A DNA stretch of 64,000 bases from JACQAP01 sp035275265 (lineage in GTDB: Bacteria; Pseudomonadota; Gammaproteobacteria; Burkholderiales; JACQAP01). The DNA is taken from assembly GCA_035275265.1 (NCBI GenBank), contig DATENC010000011.1, positions 186,001 to 250,000 of the forward strand, written 5' to 3'. The notes below the pieces were generated by a model. The model saw only the letters and a list, made by a program, of their open reading frames with translations. It was not told the origin of the DNA and searched no databases. Position 1 is the stretch's first letter; each line of letters opens with the position of its first letter. Of the stretch, positions 9,656 through 17,359 are shown piece by piece. The translations under genes and the position numbers were made by a program.

Positions 9656-10426
9656 TCACCAGAGTTTCCACCAGGCTTTGCTTTGACGAAGCTTGACGGC
9701 GGATTCCGGAAAATTCGTATCCAGCGTCCGCTTGGCGTCGTCGCGCAAATCGGCAAGTCCCATCTCGTCGTAGGCCTTGACCAATACCTGGAGGGCGCGT
9801 TCAATCGCCGGCGCCTTGGGGTAGTTGATCAGCGCATATTGCGCGCGGTTGACCGATGCGACATAGGCGCCACGCCTGAAGTAATACTCGGCCACGTTCA
9901 CTTCTGCCGCGGCCAGCGCATTCAACAGGTAGTTCATGCGTGCGCGCGCATCGGGCGTGTACCGGCTTTGCGGAAAGCGCGAAATCAGTTCTCGAAACGC
10001 GTCGAATGCCTCCCTCGCTGCTTTCGGGTCGCGCTCCGTCATGTCTTTCTCGGCAACATAACCCATCACGCCCATGTCCTCGTTGAAGTTGATCCGCCCC
10101 TTCAGGTAGTACGCGTAATCGACATTCGGATGTTCGGGGTGCAACTTGATGAAACGGTCGCAGGCTGCCAGGGCCTGGGCGAGTTCTCCGTCCTTCCAGT
10201 AGGCATAGGCGCTTTCAATCTGTGCCATCTGCGCGTAGCGGCCATAGGGATAGCGCGATTCCAGTTTCTCGTAATAGCTGATCGCCTTCTGGTAATTCTT
10301 GCTGTCGAGTTCCTCGCGTGCGGCGCTGTATATCCGCTCGGGGCTCCAGTTCTTGGTTTCGTCGATCGGGTCCAGCGAACATCCAGTGGCCAGCAACAAC
10401 GCAAGAATCGCTACACTACGTCTCAT
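9656..10426 (-). CDS. bamD: Outer membrane assembly lipoprotein BamD (ComL/YfiO)
   Basis: Essential lipoprotein of the BAM complex that inserts beta-barrel proteins. The 256-residue product starts MRRSVAILALLLATGC, with a lipobox and lipidated Cys16. Tetratricopeptide-like helices follow across the mature chain, for example ISYYEKLESRYPYGRYAQMA and YFRRGAYVASVNRAQYAL. Its ATG overlaps the ATG of the divergent rluD gene by two bases, an arrangement often seen for bamD-rluD but here with no spacer at all. It converges on the AACS gene, with about 105 bases between them. Confidence 0.94.
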   Translation of the reverse strand: MRRSVAILALLLATGCSLDPIDETKNWSPERIYSAAREELDSKNYQKAISYYEKLESRYPYGRYAQMAQIESAYAYWKDGELAQALAACDRFIKLHPEHPNVDYAYYLKGRINFNEDMGVMGYVAEKDMTERDPKAAREAFDAFRELISRFPQSRYTPDARARMNYLLNALAAAEVNVAEYYFRRGAYVASVNRAQYALINYPKAPAIERALQVLVKAYDEMGLADLRDDAKRTLDTNFPESAVKLRQSKAWWKLW

Positions 10427-11399
10427 GACGGAATCCGCAACAAAATTGCCGAATTATATAGAAAACCCTACGTCTGACCTGAATCACCGCCTCGCCGTTC
10501 CCGCGCAATGCGCAGGCATGCGCCTCGATCAGGCGCTGGTTCGATTGTTGCCTGAATACTCGCGCAGCCGCCTCCAGGAATGGGTCCGCAACGGGCACGT
10601 GACCATGAACGGGGAACCTGCCTCCGTCAAGACGAAGGTATGGGGCGGGGAAACCATCGTCGTTGTCCCGCAGCCTGCCCCCGGTGATGCGTCCCACCTC
10701 CCCGAGGACATTCCGCTGCAAGTGGTTTTCGAAGACGACCAGATCCTGGTCATCGACAAGCCGGACGGCCTGGTGGTGCATCCTGGCAGCGGTAATTGGA
10801 GCGGCACATTGTTGAACGCCCTGCTCCGTCATGCACCACAGCTCTCCGGCGTCCCGCGAGCCGGCATCGTGCATCGACTCGACAAAGACACCAGCGGGCT
10901 GCTGGTGGTCGCCAAGACCATTCCCGCACAGGTCGATCTGGTGCGGCAATTGCTGGCACGTTCCGTTACCCGTGAGTACTGTGCGGTGGTGCATGGCGTG
11001 GTGGCGCGCGACGGTGTCGTCGAAGCACCGATAGGCCGCCACCCGGTAAGCCGCACCAGGATGGCGGTGGTGGCCAGGGGCAAGCCGGCCACCACGCACT
11101 TCGCGGTGCTGGAGCGCGGCACGTCCTGGTCATTGCTGCGCTGCCGCCTTGAAACGGGGCGAACACATCAGATTCGCGTGCACCTGCACTCGATTGGACA
11201 TCCGTTGATCGGTGATCCGGTATATAGCCTGAGCAATCGCGCCACGGCCCTGCCCATGGAGGCGTTGGATTTTCCCCGCCAAGCGCTTCACGCCACCGTG
11301 CTCGCTCTCGTGCATCCGCAGACCGGCGAGACATTGAGATGGCGGGCGCCGACGCCCCCGGACATCGCACGATTGCTGTTGCTACTAAGAAATGCTTGA
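10425..11399 (+). CDS. rluD: 23S rRNA pseudouridine synthase RluD
   Basis: Makes pseudouridines 1911, 1915 and 1917 in helix 69 of 23S rRNA. An N-terminal S4 domain (RLDQALVRLLPEYSRSRLQ, about residues 33-51) is followed by the RluA-family catalytic motif HRLDKDTSG at 150-158 with the nucleophilic Asp153. The ATG at 10425 (324 aa) is chosen because the longer in-frame extension from 10299 lies wholly within the opposite-strand bamD gene. pgeF overlaps the 3' end by 8 bases, the classic rluD-pgeF pair. Confidence 0.95.
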   Translation: MTESATKLPNYIENPTSDLNHRLAVPAQCAGMRLDQALVRLLPEYSRSRLQEWVRNGHVTMNGEPASVKTKVWGGETIVVVPQPAPGDASHLPEDIPLQVVFEDDQILVIDKPDGLVVHPGSGNWSGTLLNALLRHAPQLSGVPRAGIVHRLDKDTSGLLVVAKTIPAQVDLVRQLLARSVTREYCAVVHGVVARDGVVEAPIGRHPVSRTRMAVVARGKPATTHFAVLERGTSWSLLRCRLETGRTHQIRVHLHSIGHPLIGDPVYSLSNRATALPMEALDFPRQALHATVLALVHPQTGETLRWRAPTPPDIARLLLLLRNA

Positions 11400-12132
11400 G
11401 CCGCCTCGCGACTGGATCATCCCGGACTGGCCGGCCCCAGCCAACGTGCGCACGCTTATCACCACCCGAAGCGGCGGCGTGAGCACGGGTCCTTTCGCAA
11501 GCATGAACCTGGGACATCGGATCGAAGAGGACACGCGCTCGTTGCGGGCCAATCGCGCATTGCTGCGAAAGTTTCTTCCTGCCGACCCCAAGTGGCTCCT
11601 GCAGGTACACGGCGCCAGGGTGGCGGATGCCGACGCTCTGCAGCAGCCGGTGGAAGCGGACGCCGCAGTCGCAAGGAACCCGGGTTCGGTGTGCGCGGTG
11701 ATGGTGGCGGACTGCCTGCCGGTGCTGCTCACCGATCGCGACGGTAGCGTGGTCGCGGCAGCCCACGCAGGATGGCGCGGGCTTGCGGCGGGCGTGCTGG
11801 AAAATACGGTAGGCGCGATGGCTCGAGCTCCCCATGAACTGCTTGCCTACTTCGGTCCTGCCATCGGCCCCTCCGCCTTCGAGGTCGGCGCCGATGTCCG
11901 CGATGTATTCTTGGCACGAAGCGCGGATGCAGCGTCTGCATTCGCAGCCCACAAACCAGGCAAATGGCTGGCCGATCTATTCGAGCTCGCTCGGCAGGCT
12001 CTTCGCGCAACCGGGGTGACGCAGATATATGGCGGCGGTCTCTGCACTTACTCGGACCGGGGGCGTTTTTTCTCCCACCGGCGCGACAAGGTGACCGGTA
12101 GGATGGCGGCACTGATCTGGCTCAACGATTGA
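11392..12132 (+). CDS. pgeF: Purine nucleoside phosphorylase / laccase-domain protein PgeF (YfiH)
   Basis: YfiH-family enzyme of 246 residues. Members have been reported as multicopper-oxidase-like, as purine nucleoside phosphorylase/adenosine deaminase, and (E. coli PgeF) as a peptidoglycan-editing factor. The three zinc ligands are visible: His73 in QVHG, Cys108 in ADCLPV and His125 in HAGWRG. It overlaps rluD by 8 bases and is probably co-expressed with it. Which activity matters in this organism cannot be told from sequence. Confidence 0.9.
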   Translation: MLEPPRDWIIPDWPAPANVRTLITTRSGGVSTGPFASMNLGHRIEEDTRSLRANRALLRKFLPADPKWLLQVHGARVADADALQQPVEADAAVARNPGSVCAVMVADCLPVLLTDRDGSVVAAAHAGWRGLAAGVLENTVGAMARAPHELLAYFGPAIGPSAFEVGADVRDVFLARSADAASAFAAHKPGKWLADLFELARQALRATGVTQIYGGGLCTYSDRGRFFSHRRDKVTGRMAALIWLND

Positions 12133-12193
12133 AGGCGTGCCGGCCCGGCTATACTTTCCGGCAGTCAATCCCTCGTCTTTTTCGTTTTCGTTC

Positions 12194-12970
12194 ATGTCAA
12201 CCCTTGCCTGGATTGTTGCTGCGACCATCGTCGGCGCGGTTCTTAGCGTACTGACTGCGGCCGCGTTCGCGCTGCGCGCTTCCCCGACTCGCATCCCGAT
12301 GCTGATTAGCTACGCCATCGGTGCCCTGCTCGGCGCGGTGTTCCTCGAAATCCTGCCGCATGCAATCGAGCAAGCCCCGAGCGTGCACAGGCTCACTGCG
12401 GTGATCCTGTTCGGTATCCTTCTGTTTTTCGTACTCGAGAAACTGGTTCTATGGCGCCACTGTCACGCCGAGGAATGCGAAGCGCACGATCATCACGCCG
12501 ATCCCAACGATCACGGCCGCAGCGGCACGATGATCATGATCGGCGATACGATGCACAACTTTGTAGATGGCATTCTGATCGCCGCCGCGTTCATGGCCGA
12601 CATCGGGCTGGGTATCGTCACCGCCGTGGCCATCATCGCCCACGAAATTCCGCAAGAAGTCGGCGATTTTCTGATCCTGCTGCATTCCGGTTTCAGCCGG
12701 ACACGCGCGTTCGTCTTCAATCTGACCTCCAGCCTCGCCACGCTCATCGGCGGTTTGCTTACATACTTCGCACTGCAGCCGATGCAACAGTGGATTCCGG
12801 CACTGCTCGGACTGGCGGTGGCCAGTATGCTCTACGTTTCGGTGGCCGACCTGATCCCGGGACTGCACAGGCGACCGGAACTGCGCGCCACGCTCGAGCA
12901 AGTATCGCTCATATCGCTGGGCATCGGTTCGATCGCGCTCGTTGGCTTCCTGTCAAGAAGCCATGGTTAA
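12194..12970 (+). CDS. ZIP-family divalent metal (zinc) transporter
   Basis: An inner-membrane protein of about 258 residues with roughly eight membrane segments. The metal-binding ZIP signatures are present: HNFVDGILIAAAF in TM4 and HEIPQEVGDF in TM5. A His/Asp/Glu-rich cytoplasmic loop (HCHAEECEAHDHHADPNDH) sits between TM3 and TM4, as usual. It probably imports zinc or iron. The ATG at 12194 is chosen because the alternative at 12137 adds a non-hydrophobic Phe/Ser tail. It lies downstream of pgeF in the same direction, about 60 bases away. Confidence 0.88.
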   Translation: MSTLAWIVAATIVGAVLSVLTAAAFALRASPTRIPMLISYAIGALLGAVFLEILPHAIEQAPSVHRLTAVILFGILLFFVLEKLVLWRHCHAEECEAHDHHADPNDHGRSGTMIMIGDTMHNFVDGILIAAAFMADIGLGIVTAVAIIAHEIPQEVGDFLILLHSGFSRTRAFVFNLTSSLATLIGGLLTYFALQPMQQWIPALLGLAVASMLYVSVADLIPGLHRRPELRATLEQVSLISLGIGSIALVGFLSRSHG

Positions 12971-12978
12971 TTACACGG

Positions 12979-13000
12979 TGCGTACGCAGCGGCGTACGCA
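12979..13000. repeat. Perfect inverted repeat between the ZIP gene and phaC
   Basis: TGCGTACGC (12979-12987) and GCGTACGCA (12992-13000) form a 9-bp stem with an AGCG loop. Each arm itself contains the palindrome GCGTACGC. There is no T-run, so it is either a weak transcript-end hairpin for the ZIP gene or a protein-binding site upstream of phaC. Confidence 0.6.
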
Positions 13001-13043
13001 ACTTGACTTGACTGGAGGTGCGGTCAAGAATCCTTAACGTGTT

Positions 13044-14807
13044 GTGACCTCTCCTTCCGGCGTCCACCGGGACATGAACCTACCTGCAGAATCCGCTCCC
13101 GGCGTCTATCAGGAACTCGCCAAAGCCAATCAGGCACTGGTCGACGATTTCCTGCGCCAGCTTCCTTCCTCCGGCCGCCCCGAATTCGTCGAACTGATGC
13201 GCGCCACGGCGTTCGGCACCGATGCGCAGCGCGCGAAGATACTCTCGCTCCAGGAACGGCTCTATCGGGAGCACCTCGCACTCTGGAGCAACTTGCTCGG
13301 CGGCGGCAACGACACCAACCCGGATGTTGCCACTGCCGGTGATCACCGTTTCGACGCGCCGGAATGGAGCGAGTTGCCTTTCTTCCGCTATCTGCGGCAG
13401 GCTTACTTGATGAATGCGCGGTTCCTCAACGAACTCGGGGAACTCGCCGCGCTCGACAGTCACGCAAAACGGCAGCTGCAGTTCGTACTGCGCCAGTTCG
13501 TGGACGCGATTGCACCGACCAATTTCGCGGCGACCAATCCTGAAGTCATCAGGATAGCCAACGAGAGTCAGGGCAAGAGCCTCTCGCAAGGGATGAATCT
13601 GCTCGCAGCAGACCTCGCGCGTGGGCGCATTTCCATGAGCGACGAACGGGCTTTCGAAGTCGGCCGTAACCTCGCAGTCACACCCGGCGCGGTGGTTTCA
13701 GAGAACCGGGTGATGCAGCTAATCCAGTACGCGCCGTCCACCCAGCAGGTTTTCGAACGGCCGTTGCTCATCGTGCCGCCGTTCATCAACAAGTACTACA
13801 TCCTCGACCTGCAGCCCGAGAATTCCTTCGTGCGCTACTGCGTCGGGCAGGGCTTCACGACCTTCATCGTCTCCTGGCGAAATATCCCGCCAGAACTCGG
13901 ATATCTCACGTGGGACGACTATGTCCGCGACGGGGTATTGGCCCCGCTCGATGTGGTTCGCGCGATCACCGGCGCCGGACAGATCAACACGCTGGGTTTC
14001 TGTGTCGGCGGTACCCTGCTTGCAACTGCGCTCGCAGTCATGGCGCAGAAGAACGCTGGCTCGGTTTGCTCGCTCACGTTGCTTGCCTCGATGCTGGACT
14101 ATTCCGATACCGGCGACATCAGCGTCTTCGTAGACCGGGAATTCGTCGAACGCGCCGAGCTGGAATTTCGAGATAGCGGCTCAATGCCCGGAAGTCGGCT
14201 CGCCGCGACCTTTGCGATGCTGCGCGCAAATGAACTGGTGTGGCATTTCATGATCAATAACTATCTGAAAGGCAAGGAACCGAAACCTTTCGATCTGCTC
14301 TACTGGAATGCCGATGGAGCCAACCTGCCGGGCCGCCTCTACACCTATTACCTACGCAACATGTACCTGGAGAACAATCTAAGGATTCCCGGTAAACTCG
14401 ATGCGTGCGGCGTGCCCGTGGATTTGGGCAGAATCGGCGTGCCGGCCTTCGTGCTGGCCACCCGCGAAGATCACATCGTTCCCTGGAAGACCGCGCACCT
14501 GAGCGCCGCATTGCTGGGTGGAGACACCGAATTTGTTCTCGGCGCGAGCGGACACGTGGCAGGCATCATCAACCCGGCAGCGAAGAAGCGCCGTCGACAC
14601 TATTGGACCAACTCCGCGGCGGCGCTGGACGCGGACGCCTGGTTTGCCGGGGCAGCGCAACAACCCGGAAGCTGGTGGCCGCATTGGGCAAGCTGGCTGC
14701 GTAAGAAATCCGGCCAGAAAGCGCCCGCACCCGCTGCCTTGGGGAACACGCGATTTCCCGCAATCGAGGCGGCACCGGGGCGGTACGTTAAGCAAAAACT
14801 ACCTTGA
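13044..14807 (+). CDS. phaC: Class I poly(3-hydroxyalkanoate) synthase PhaC
   Basis: Polymerises (R)-3-hydroxyacyl-CoA into PHA at the granule surface. The lipase-box-like GFCVGG carries the nucleophile Cys320 (numbered from the GTG at 13044), nearly the same position as Cys319 of the Cupriavidus enzyme. The catalytic Asp/His are in the ATREDHIVPW and GASGHVAGIINP segments. A PhaC N-terminal domain precedes the alpha/beta-hydrolase core, and 587 residues is normal for class I. An ATG at 13074 is an equally possible start, since neither has a strong ribosome binding site. phaB lies 51 bases downstream. No phaA thiolase is in the window. Confidence 0.95.
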   Translation: MTSPSGVHRDMNLPAESAPGVYQELAKANQALVDDFLRQLPSSGRPEFVELMRATAFGTDAQRAKILSLQERLYREHLALWSNLLGGGNDTNPDVATAGDHRFDAPEWSELPFFRYLRQAYLMNARFLNELGELAALDSHAKRQLQFVLRQFVDAIAPTNFAATNPEVIRIANESQGKSLSQGMNLLAADLARGRISMSDERAFEVGRNLAVTPGAVVSENRVMQLIQYAPSTQQVFERPLLIVPPFINKYYILDLQPENSFVRYCVGQGFTTFIVSWRNIPPELGYLTWDDYVRDGVLAPLDVVRAITGAGQINTLGFCVGGTLLATALAVMAQKNAGSVCSLTLLASMLDYSDTGDISVFVDREFVERAELEFRDSGSMPGSRLAATFAMLRANELVWHFMINNYLKGKEPKPFDLLYWNADGANLPGRLYTYYLRNMYLENNLRIPGKLDACGVPVDLGRIGVPAFVLATREDHIVPWKTAHLSAALLGGDTEFVLGASGHVAGIINPAAKKRRRHYWTNSAAALDADAWFAGAAQQPGSWWPHWASWLRKKSGQKAPAPAALGNTRFPAIEAAPGRYVKQKLP

Positions 14808-14858
14808 GAGCGCGGGCGCTGCGGCGCAGATGACTCAAGAAATATGGGGACCACAGCC

Positions 14859-15602
14859 ATGGCAAAACGAAACGTCCTGGTGACGGGGGGCATGGGCGGA
14901 CTCGGCGAGTCCATCTGCACCAAGATGGCGGACCAAGGCTACACCGTCGTCACCACCTATTCGCCCGGCAACAAGACTTCAAAGGATTGGCTTGGGGTAA
15001 TGAAAAACCGCGGGTACGGCTTTCAGGCATATCCGGCCGACGTCACGGACTTCGATTCTTGCGCCACCTGCGTCAAACGTGTCACGGCGGAAGTCGGCCC
15101 CGTTGATGTGCTAGTCAACAATGCCGGTATTACCCGCGACATGACCTTCAAGAAGATGACCAAGGCCGATTGGGACGCAGTAATCCGCACGAATCTGGAT
15201 AGCGTCTTCAACATGACCAAACAGGTGCTCGACGGCATGGTGGAGCGGAACTGGGGCCGCGTAATCAACGTGTCATCCGTCAACGGCCAGAAAGGCGCAT
15301 TCGGCCAGACCAATTACTCCGCGGCCAAGGCCGGCATGCACGGTTTCACCAAGGCGCTGTCGTACGAAGTTGCGAAAAAGGGTGTGACCGTGAATACCAT
15401 CTCGCCGGGTTATATCGGCACCAAAATGGTGACAGCGATCCCACAGGAGATCCTCGACTCCAAAATCGTGCCGCAGATTCCATTGGGACGACTGGGGACG
15501 CCGGAGGAAGTCGCCGGCCTCATCATCTACCTGGCGTCGGATGAAGCCGCCTTTGTCACTGGCGCCAACATATCGATCAACGGCGGCCAACACATGTCGT
15601 AG
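14859..15602 (+). CDS. phaB: Acetoacetyl-CoA reductase PhaB (NADPH-dependent)
   Basis: Short-chain dehydrogenase of 247 residues that reduces acetoacetyl-CoA to (R)-3-hydroxybutyryl-CoA, the PhaC substrate. The cofactor motif GGMGGLGES lies near the N-terminus, NNAGITRD at about 90, and the catalytic Ser-Tyr-Lys set within NVSSVNGQKGAFGQTNYSAA. The C-terminal SIN-GGQHMS ending is typical of PhaB. ATG 14859 is preferred over 14844 because GGGGA at 14846-14850 is well spaced as its ribosome binding site and the family starts MAxR. It is probably transcribed with phaC. Confidence 0.94.
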   Translation: MAKRNVLVTGGMGGLGESICTKMADQGYTVVTTYSPGNKTSKDWLGVMKNRGYGFQAYPADVTDFDSCATCVKRVTAEVGPVDVLVNNAGITRDMTFKKMTKADWDAVIRTNLDSVFNMTKQVLDGMVERNWGRVINVSSVNGQKGAFGQTNYSAAKAGMHGFTKALSYEVAKKGVTVNTISPGYIGTKMVTAIPQEILDSKIVPQIPLGRLGTPEEVAGLIIYLASDEAAFVTGANISINGGQHMS

Positions 15603-15799
15603 AACATGGCGCTGGAGAGACGACCTTTGCGCCTCGCCTACAACCATTTCGCTCTTAATTTTTTAGATTCAGAGTGCCGTATAACCCTTAGTCAAAACAG
15701 GTTATTTTTTGCAGTCGACATGCTTTGGCCTCATTCTGGGTGCTTCTCGTGTGCCGTACTGCGTCAATTTTCTGCCGTTTTTACGCACCACGAAAGGGC

Positions 15800-15831
15800 A
15801 AAAAAAACCCCGGTGGGGTTACCCGCCGGGG
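15800..15831 (-). terminator. Rho-independent terminator of the phasin gene
   Basis: On the minus strand an ACCCCGG/CCGGGGT stem (15808-15831), with an inner GGGG/CCC pairing in its loop, is followed by a run of T residues (complement of the A-run at 15800-15807). It lies about 55 bases beyond the phaP stop. The orientation fits phaP, not phaB. Confidence 0.8.
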
Positions 15832-15885
15832 TGAACCTTTACCAAAGGAAAACCTTTAGATAAAGGGGGAGGAGCCTTGGATTCT

Positions 15886-16419
15886 TTACCTTACGGCGCC
15901 ATTCACGGCCTCCGCCGTCGCCGTCGCGGCCGCCCTGACGTTGGCATCCGCGTATCCGGCCGCCTGCTTCGCGGCCTTCGAAATCCCTTCGATCATTGCT
16001 TGGGCATTGGCCATCGCCGAACTTGTTGCAGAAGCAGCTGCTTCCGACTGGCCAACCGGGGAGGATTTCAACGCCACCTCAACCCAATCCCGCACATCCT
16101 GTCCACATAGAAGCAAGCTCTGTTCCAGCAATTCGCCAATTTCACGCTGGGCGTTGGATGTGATCTCGTACACGTTGCTCGAATACCCCAGAACCTTCCC
16201 GGCTCCGGCCCGCGCTTGGTTGGCGTTCCACTGGTTGAATTGGTCGATTTCGCTCACGGAAGCCAATGTCTTGACGCTAGCGGCGCCCTCCTGGAATAGC
16301 ATTTTCGCTGCCTCGATGTTGAGCCGGGTCAGCTTCTCGATGCCGTCGAACATGATCTGCATCGCCTGAAACGCAGTCTCGACGTGCTTCTTGTTCAGCG
16401 CAAAAATTTGCTCAGTCAC
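15886..16419 (-). CDS. phaP: Phasin family protein PhaP
   Basis: Granule-coating amphipathic protein of 177 residues that controls PHA granule size and number. It matches the phasin_2 family: an N-terminal helix (MTEQIFALNKKHVETAFQAM), a central helical region rich in Ala, Glu and Gln, and an Ala-rich tail (KAAKQAAGYADANVRAAATA). There is no signal peptide. The start is GTG at 16419 with GAGGAG about 9 bases upstream. It is divergent from phaR, and its promoter and a candidate PhaR operator lie in the shared 254-base gap. A strong terminator follows the gene. Confidence 0.9.
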   Translation of the reverse strand: MTEQIFALNKKHVETAFQAMQIMFDGIEKLTRLNIEAAKMLFQEGAASVKTLASVSEIDQFNQWNANQARAGAGKVLGYSSNVYEITSNAQREIGELLEQSLLLCGQDVRDWVEVALKSSPVGQSEAAASATSSAMANAQAMIEGISKAAKQAAGYADANVRAAATATAEAVNGAVR

Positions 16420-16485
16420 CCTGGTTACTCCTCAACATTCTGATTAATAATTGTAAAGCTTGAGACCCGAGATCGTCATGAGTTT

Positions 16486-16505
16486 CTATTGCTGCGATGC
16501 AATAG
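16486..16505. promoter_or_regulatory. Palindrome at the phaP transcription start, candidate PhaR operator
   Basis: CTATTGC (16486-16492) and GCAATAG (16499-16505) are perfect 7-base inverted repeats around a 6-base centre. The site begins about five bases downstream of the phaP -10 box, so it would cover the expected start point. PhaR is known to repress phasin genes by binding their promoters, and phaR is the divergent neighbour. The assignment to PhaR is inference. Confidence 0.55.
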
Positions 16506-16509
16506 ACGA

Positions 16510-16538
16510 ATCTTAGGAGCCATGCCGTGCGCTGTCAA
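16510..16538 (-). promoter_or_regulatory. Sigma70-type promoter of phaP
   Basis: On the minus strand a consensus -35 TTGACA (complement of 16533-16538) is separated by exactly 17 bases from -10 TAAGAT (complement of 16510-16515). This is the best promoter match I found in the window and suits a very abundant protein such as a phasin. Confidence 0.75.
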
Positions 16539-16562
16539 CTTTTTTACGGCAGTGCATAAACA

Positions 16563-16593
16563 TTGGAAAACCTAATTTTCAAAAGGTTATAAT
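16563..16593 (+). promoter_or_regulatory. Candidate promoter of phaR
   Basis: A perfect -10 TATAAT at 16588-16593 has a weak -35 (TTGGAA at 16563-16568 with a 19-base spacer, or TGGAAA with 18). An AACCT/AGGTT inverted repeat lies in the spacer and could be an autoregulatory site. The leader to the phaR ATG would be about 75 bases. Confidence 0.5.
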
Positions 16594-16673
16594 TTGCCTC
16601 TCGCGCGCCGCGACAGAGCGGGCACCGTCGTCAATCCGAACGCCTTCGGGGAATTTTCCGGACTGCACAAAAA

Positions 16674-17288
16674 ATGACTGAAGAGATCCGCCTCATAAAA
16701 AAATATCCGAATCGTCGGCTTTACGACACGGCGACCAGCAGTTACATCACACTCGCCGACGTGAAGCAACTCGTTCTCGAACAAGTCATCTTCAAAGTCA
16801 TGGATGCCAAGAGCGAGGAAGACCTCACCCGCAGCATTCTGTTGCAGATCATTCTCGAGGAAGAAAGCGCCGGCGCGCCGATGTTCACTTCCGACATGCT
16901 GTCGCAGATCATCCGCTTCTACGGAAACGCAATGCAGGGAATGATGGGCAGTTATCTAGAGAAAAACATCCAAACCTTCATAGAGATCCAGCGCCGCCTG
17001 CAGGAACAGAGCATGCCCAAATTCGGGGACAATCCGATGCTCAATGCTGAAGCCTGGAGCCAGTTCGTAAAGATGCAGGGCCCGACGATCCAGGGACTGA
17101 TGTCGAGTTACCTCGAGCAAAGCGCCAACACTTTCCTCGACATGCAACAGCAACTCCAGAAACAGGCACGTTCGATCTTCGGCAACTTCCCCTTCGGCAA
17201 CTTCGGCGCGCAAGCGTCAGACAGCAAACCGGAAGCGCCCGTCCCCGACACCGAAAGCTTCAAGCAACCTCAGAAAAAGACCGGCTGA
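16674..17288 (+). CDS. phaR: Polyhydroxyalkanoate synthesis repressor PhaR
   Basis: DNA- and PHA-binding repressor of 204 residues that senses PHA granules and releases phasin promoters when polymer accumulates. The conserved N-terminal DNA-binding domain begins with IRLIKKYPNRRLYDT and continues with SSYITLADVKQLV. Two PHB-accumulation-type repeats follow (around residues 65-100 and 115-150, each with the pattern SYLE-N/S-TF-DMQ). The C-terminus is Gln/Pro-rich and variable. It is divergent from phaP and followed by its own terminator. Confidence 0.94.
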   Translation: MTEEIRLIKKYPNRRLYDTATSSYITLADVKQLVLEQVIFKVMDAKSEEDLTRSILLQIILEEESAGAPMFTSDMLSQIIRFYGNAMQGMMGSYLEKNIQTFIEIQRRLQEQSMPKFGDNPMLNAEAWSQFVKMQGPTIQGLMSSYLEQSANTFLDMQQQLQKQARSIFGNFPFGNFGAQASDSKPEAPVPDTESFKQPQKKTG

Positions 17289-17309
17289 AGCCCCAATCTA
17301 TTGCGAGAG

Positions 17310-17341
17310 CGGCGCGGGGTCGGTGGTCCCGCGCCGTTTTT
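17310..17341 (+). terminator. Rho-independent terminator of phaR
   Basis: A 9-bp GC stem, CGGCGCGGG (17310-17318) with CCCGCGCCG (17328-17336), has a 9-base loop and is followed by five T residues (17337-17341). It lies 21 bases after the phaR stop and just before rimO. Confidence 0.9.
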
Positions 17342-17359
17342 CATCCCAGCCAACGTCGC

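Noticed and set aside
15606..15863. Plus-strand 85-codon frame after phaB
   Set aside because: There is no ribosome binding site, the region is AT-richer and non-coding in appearance, and the frame runs through the phaP terminator.
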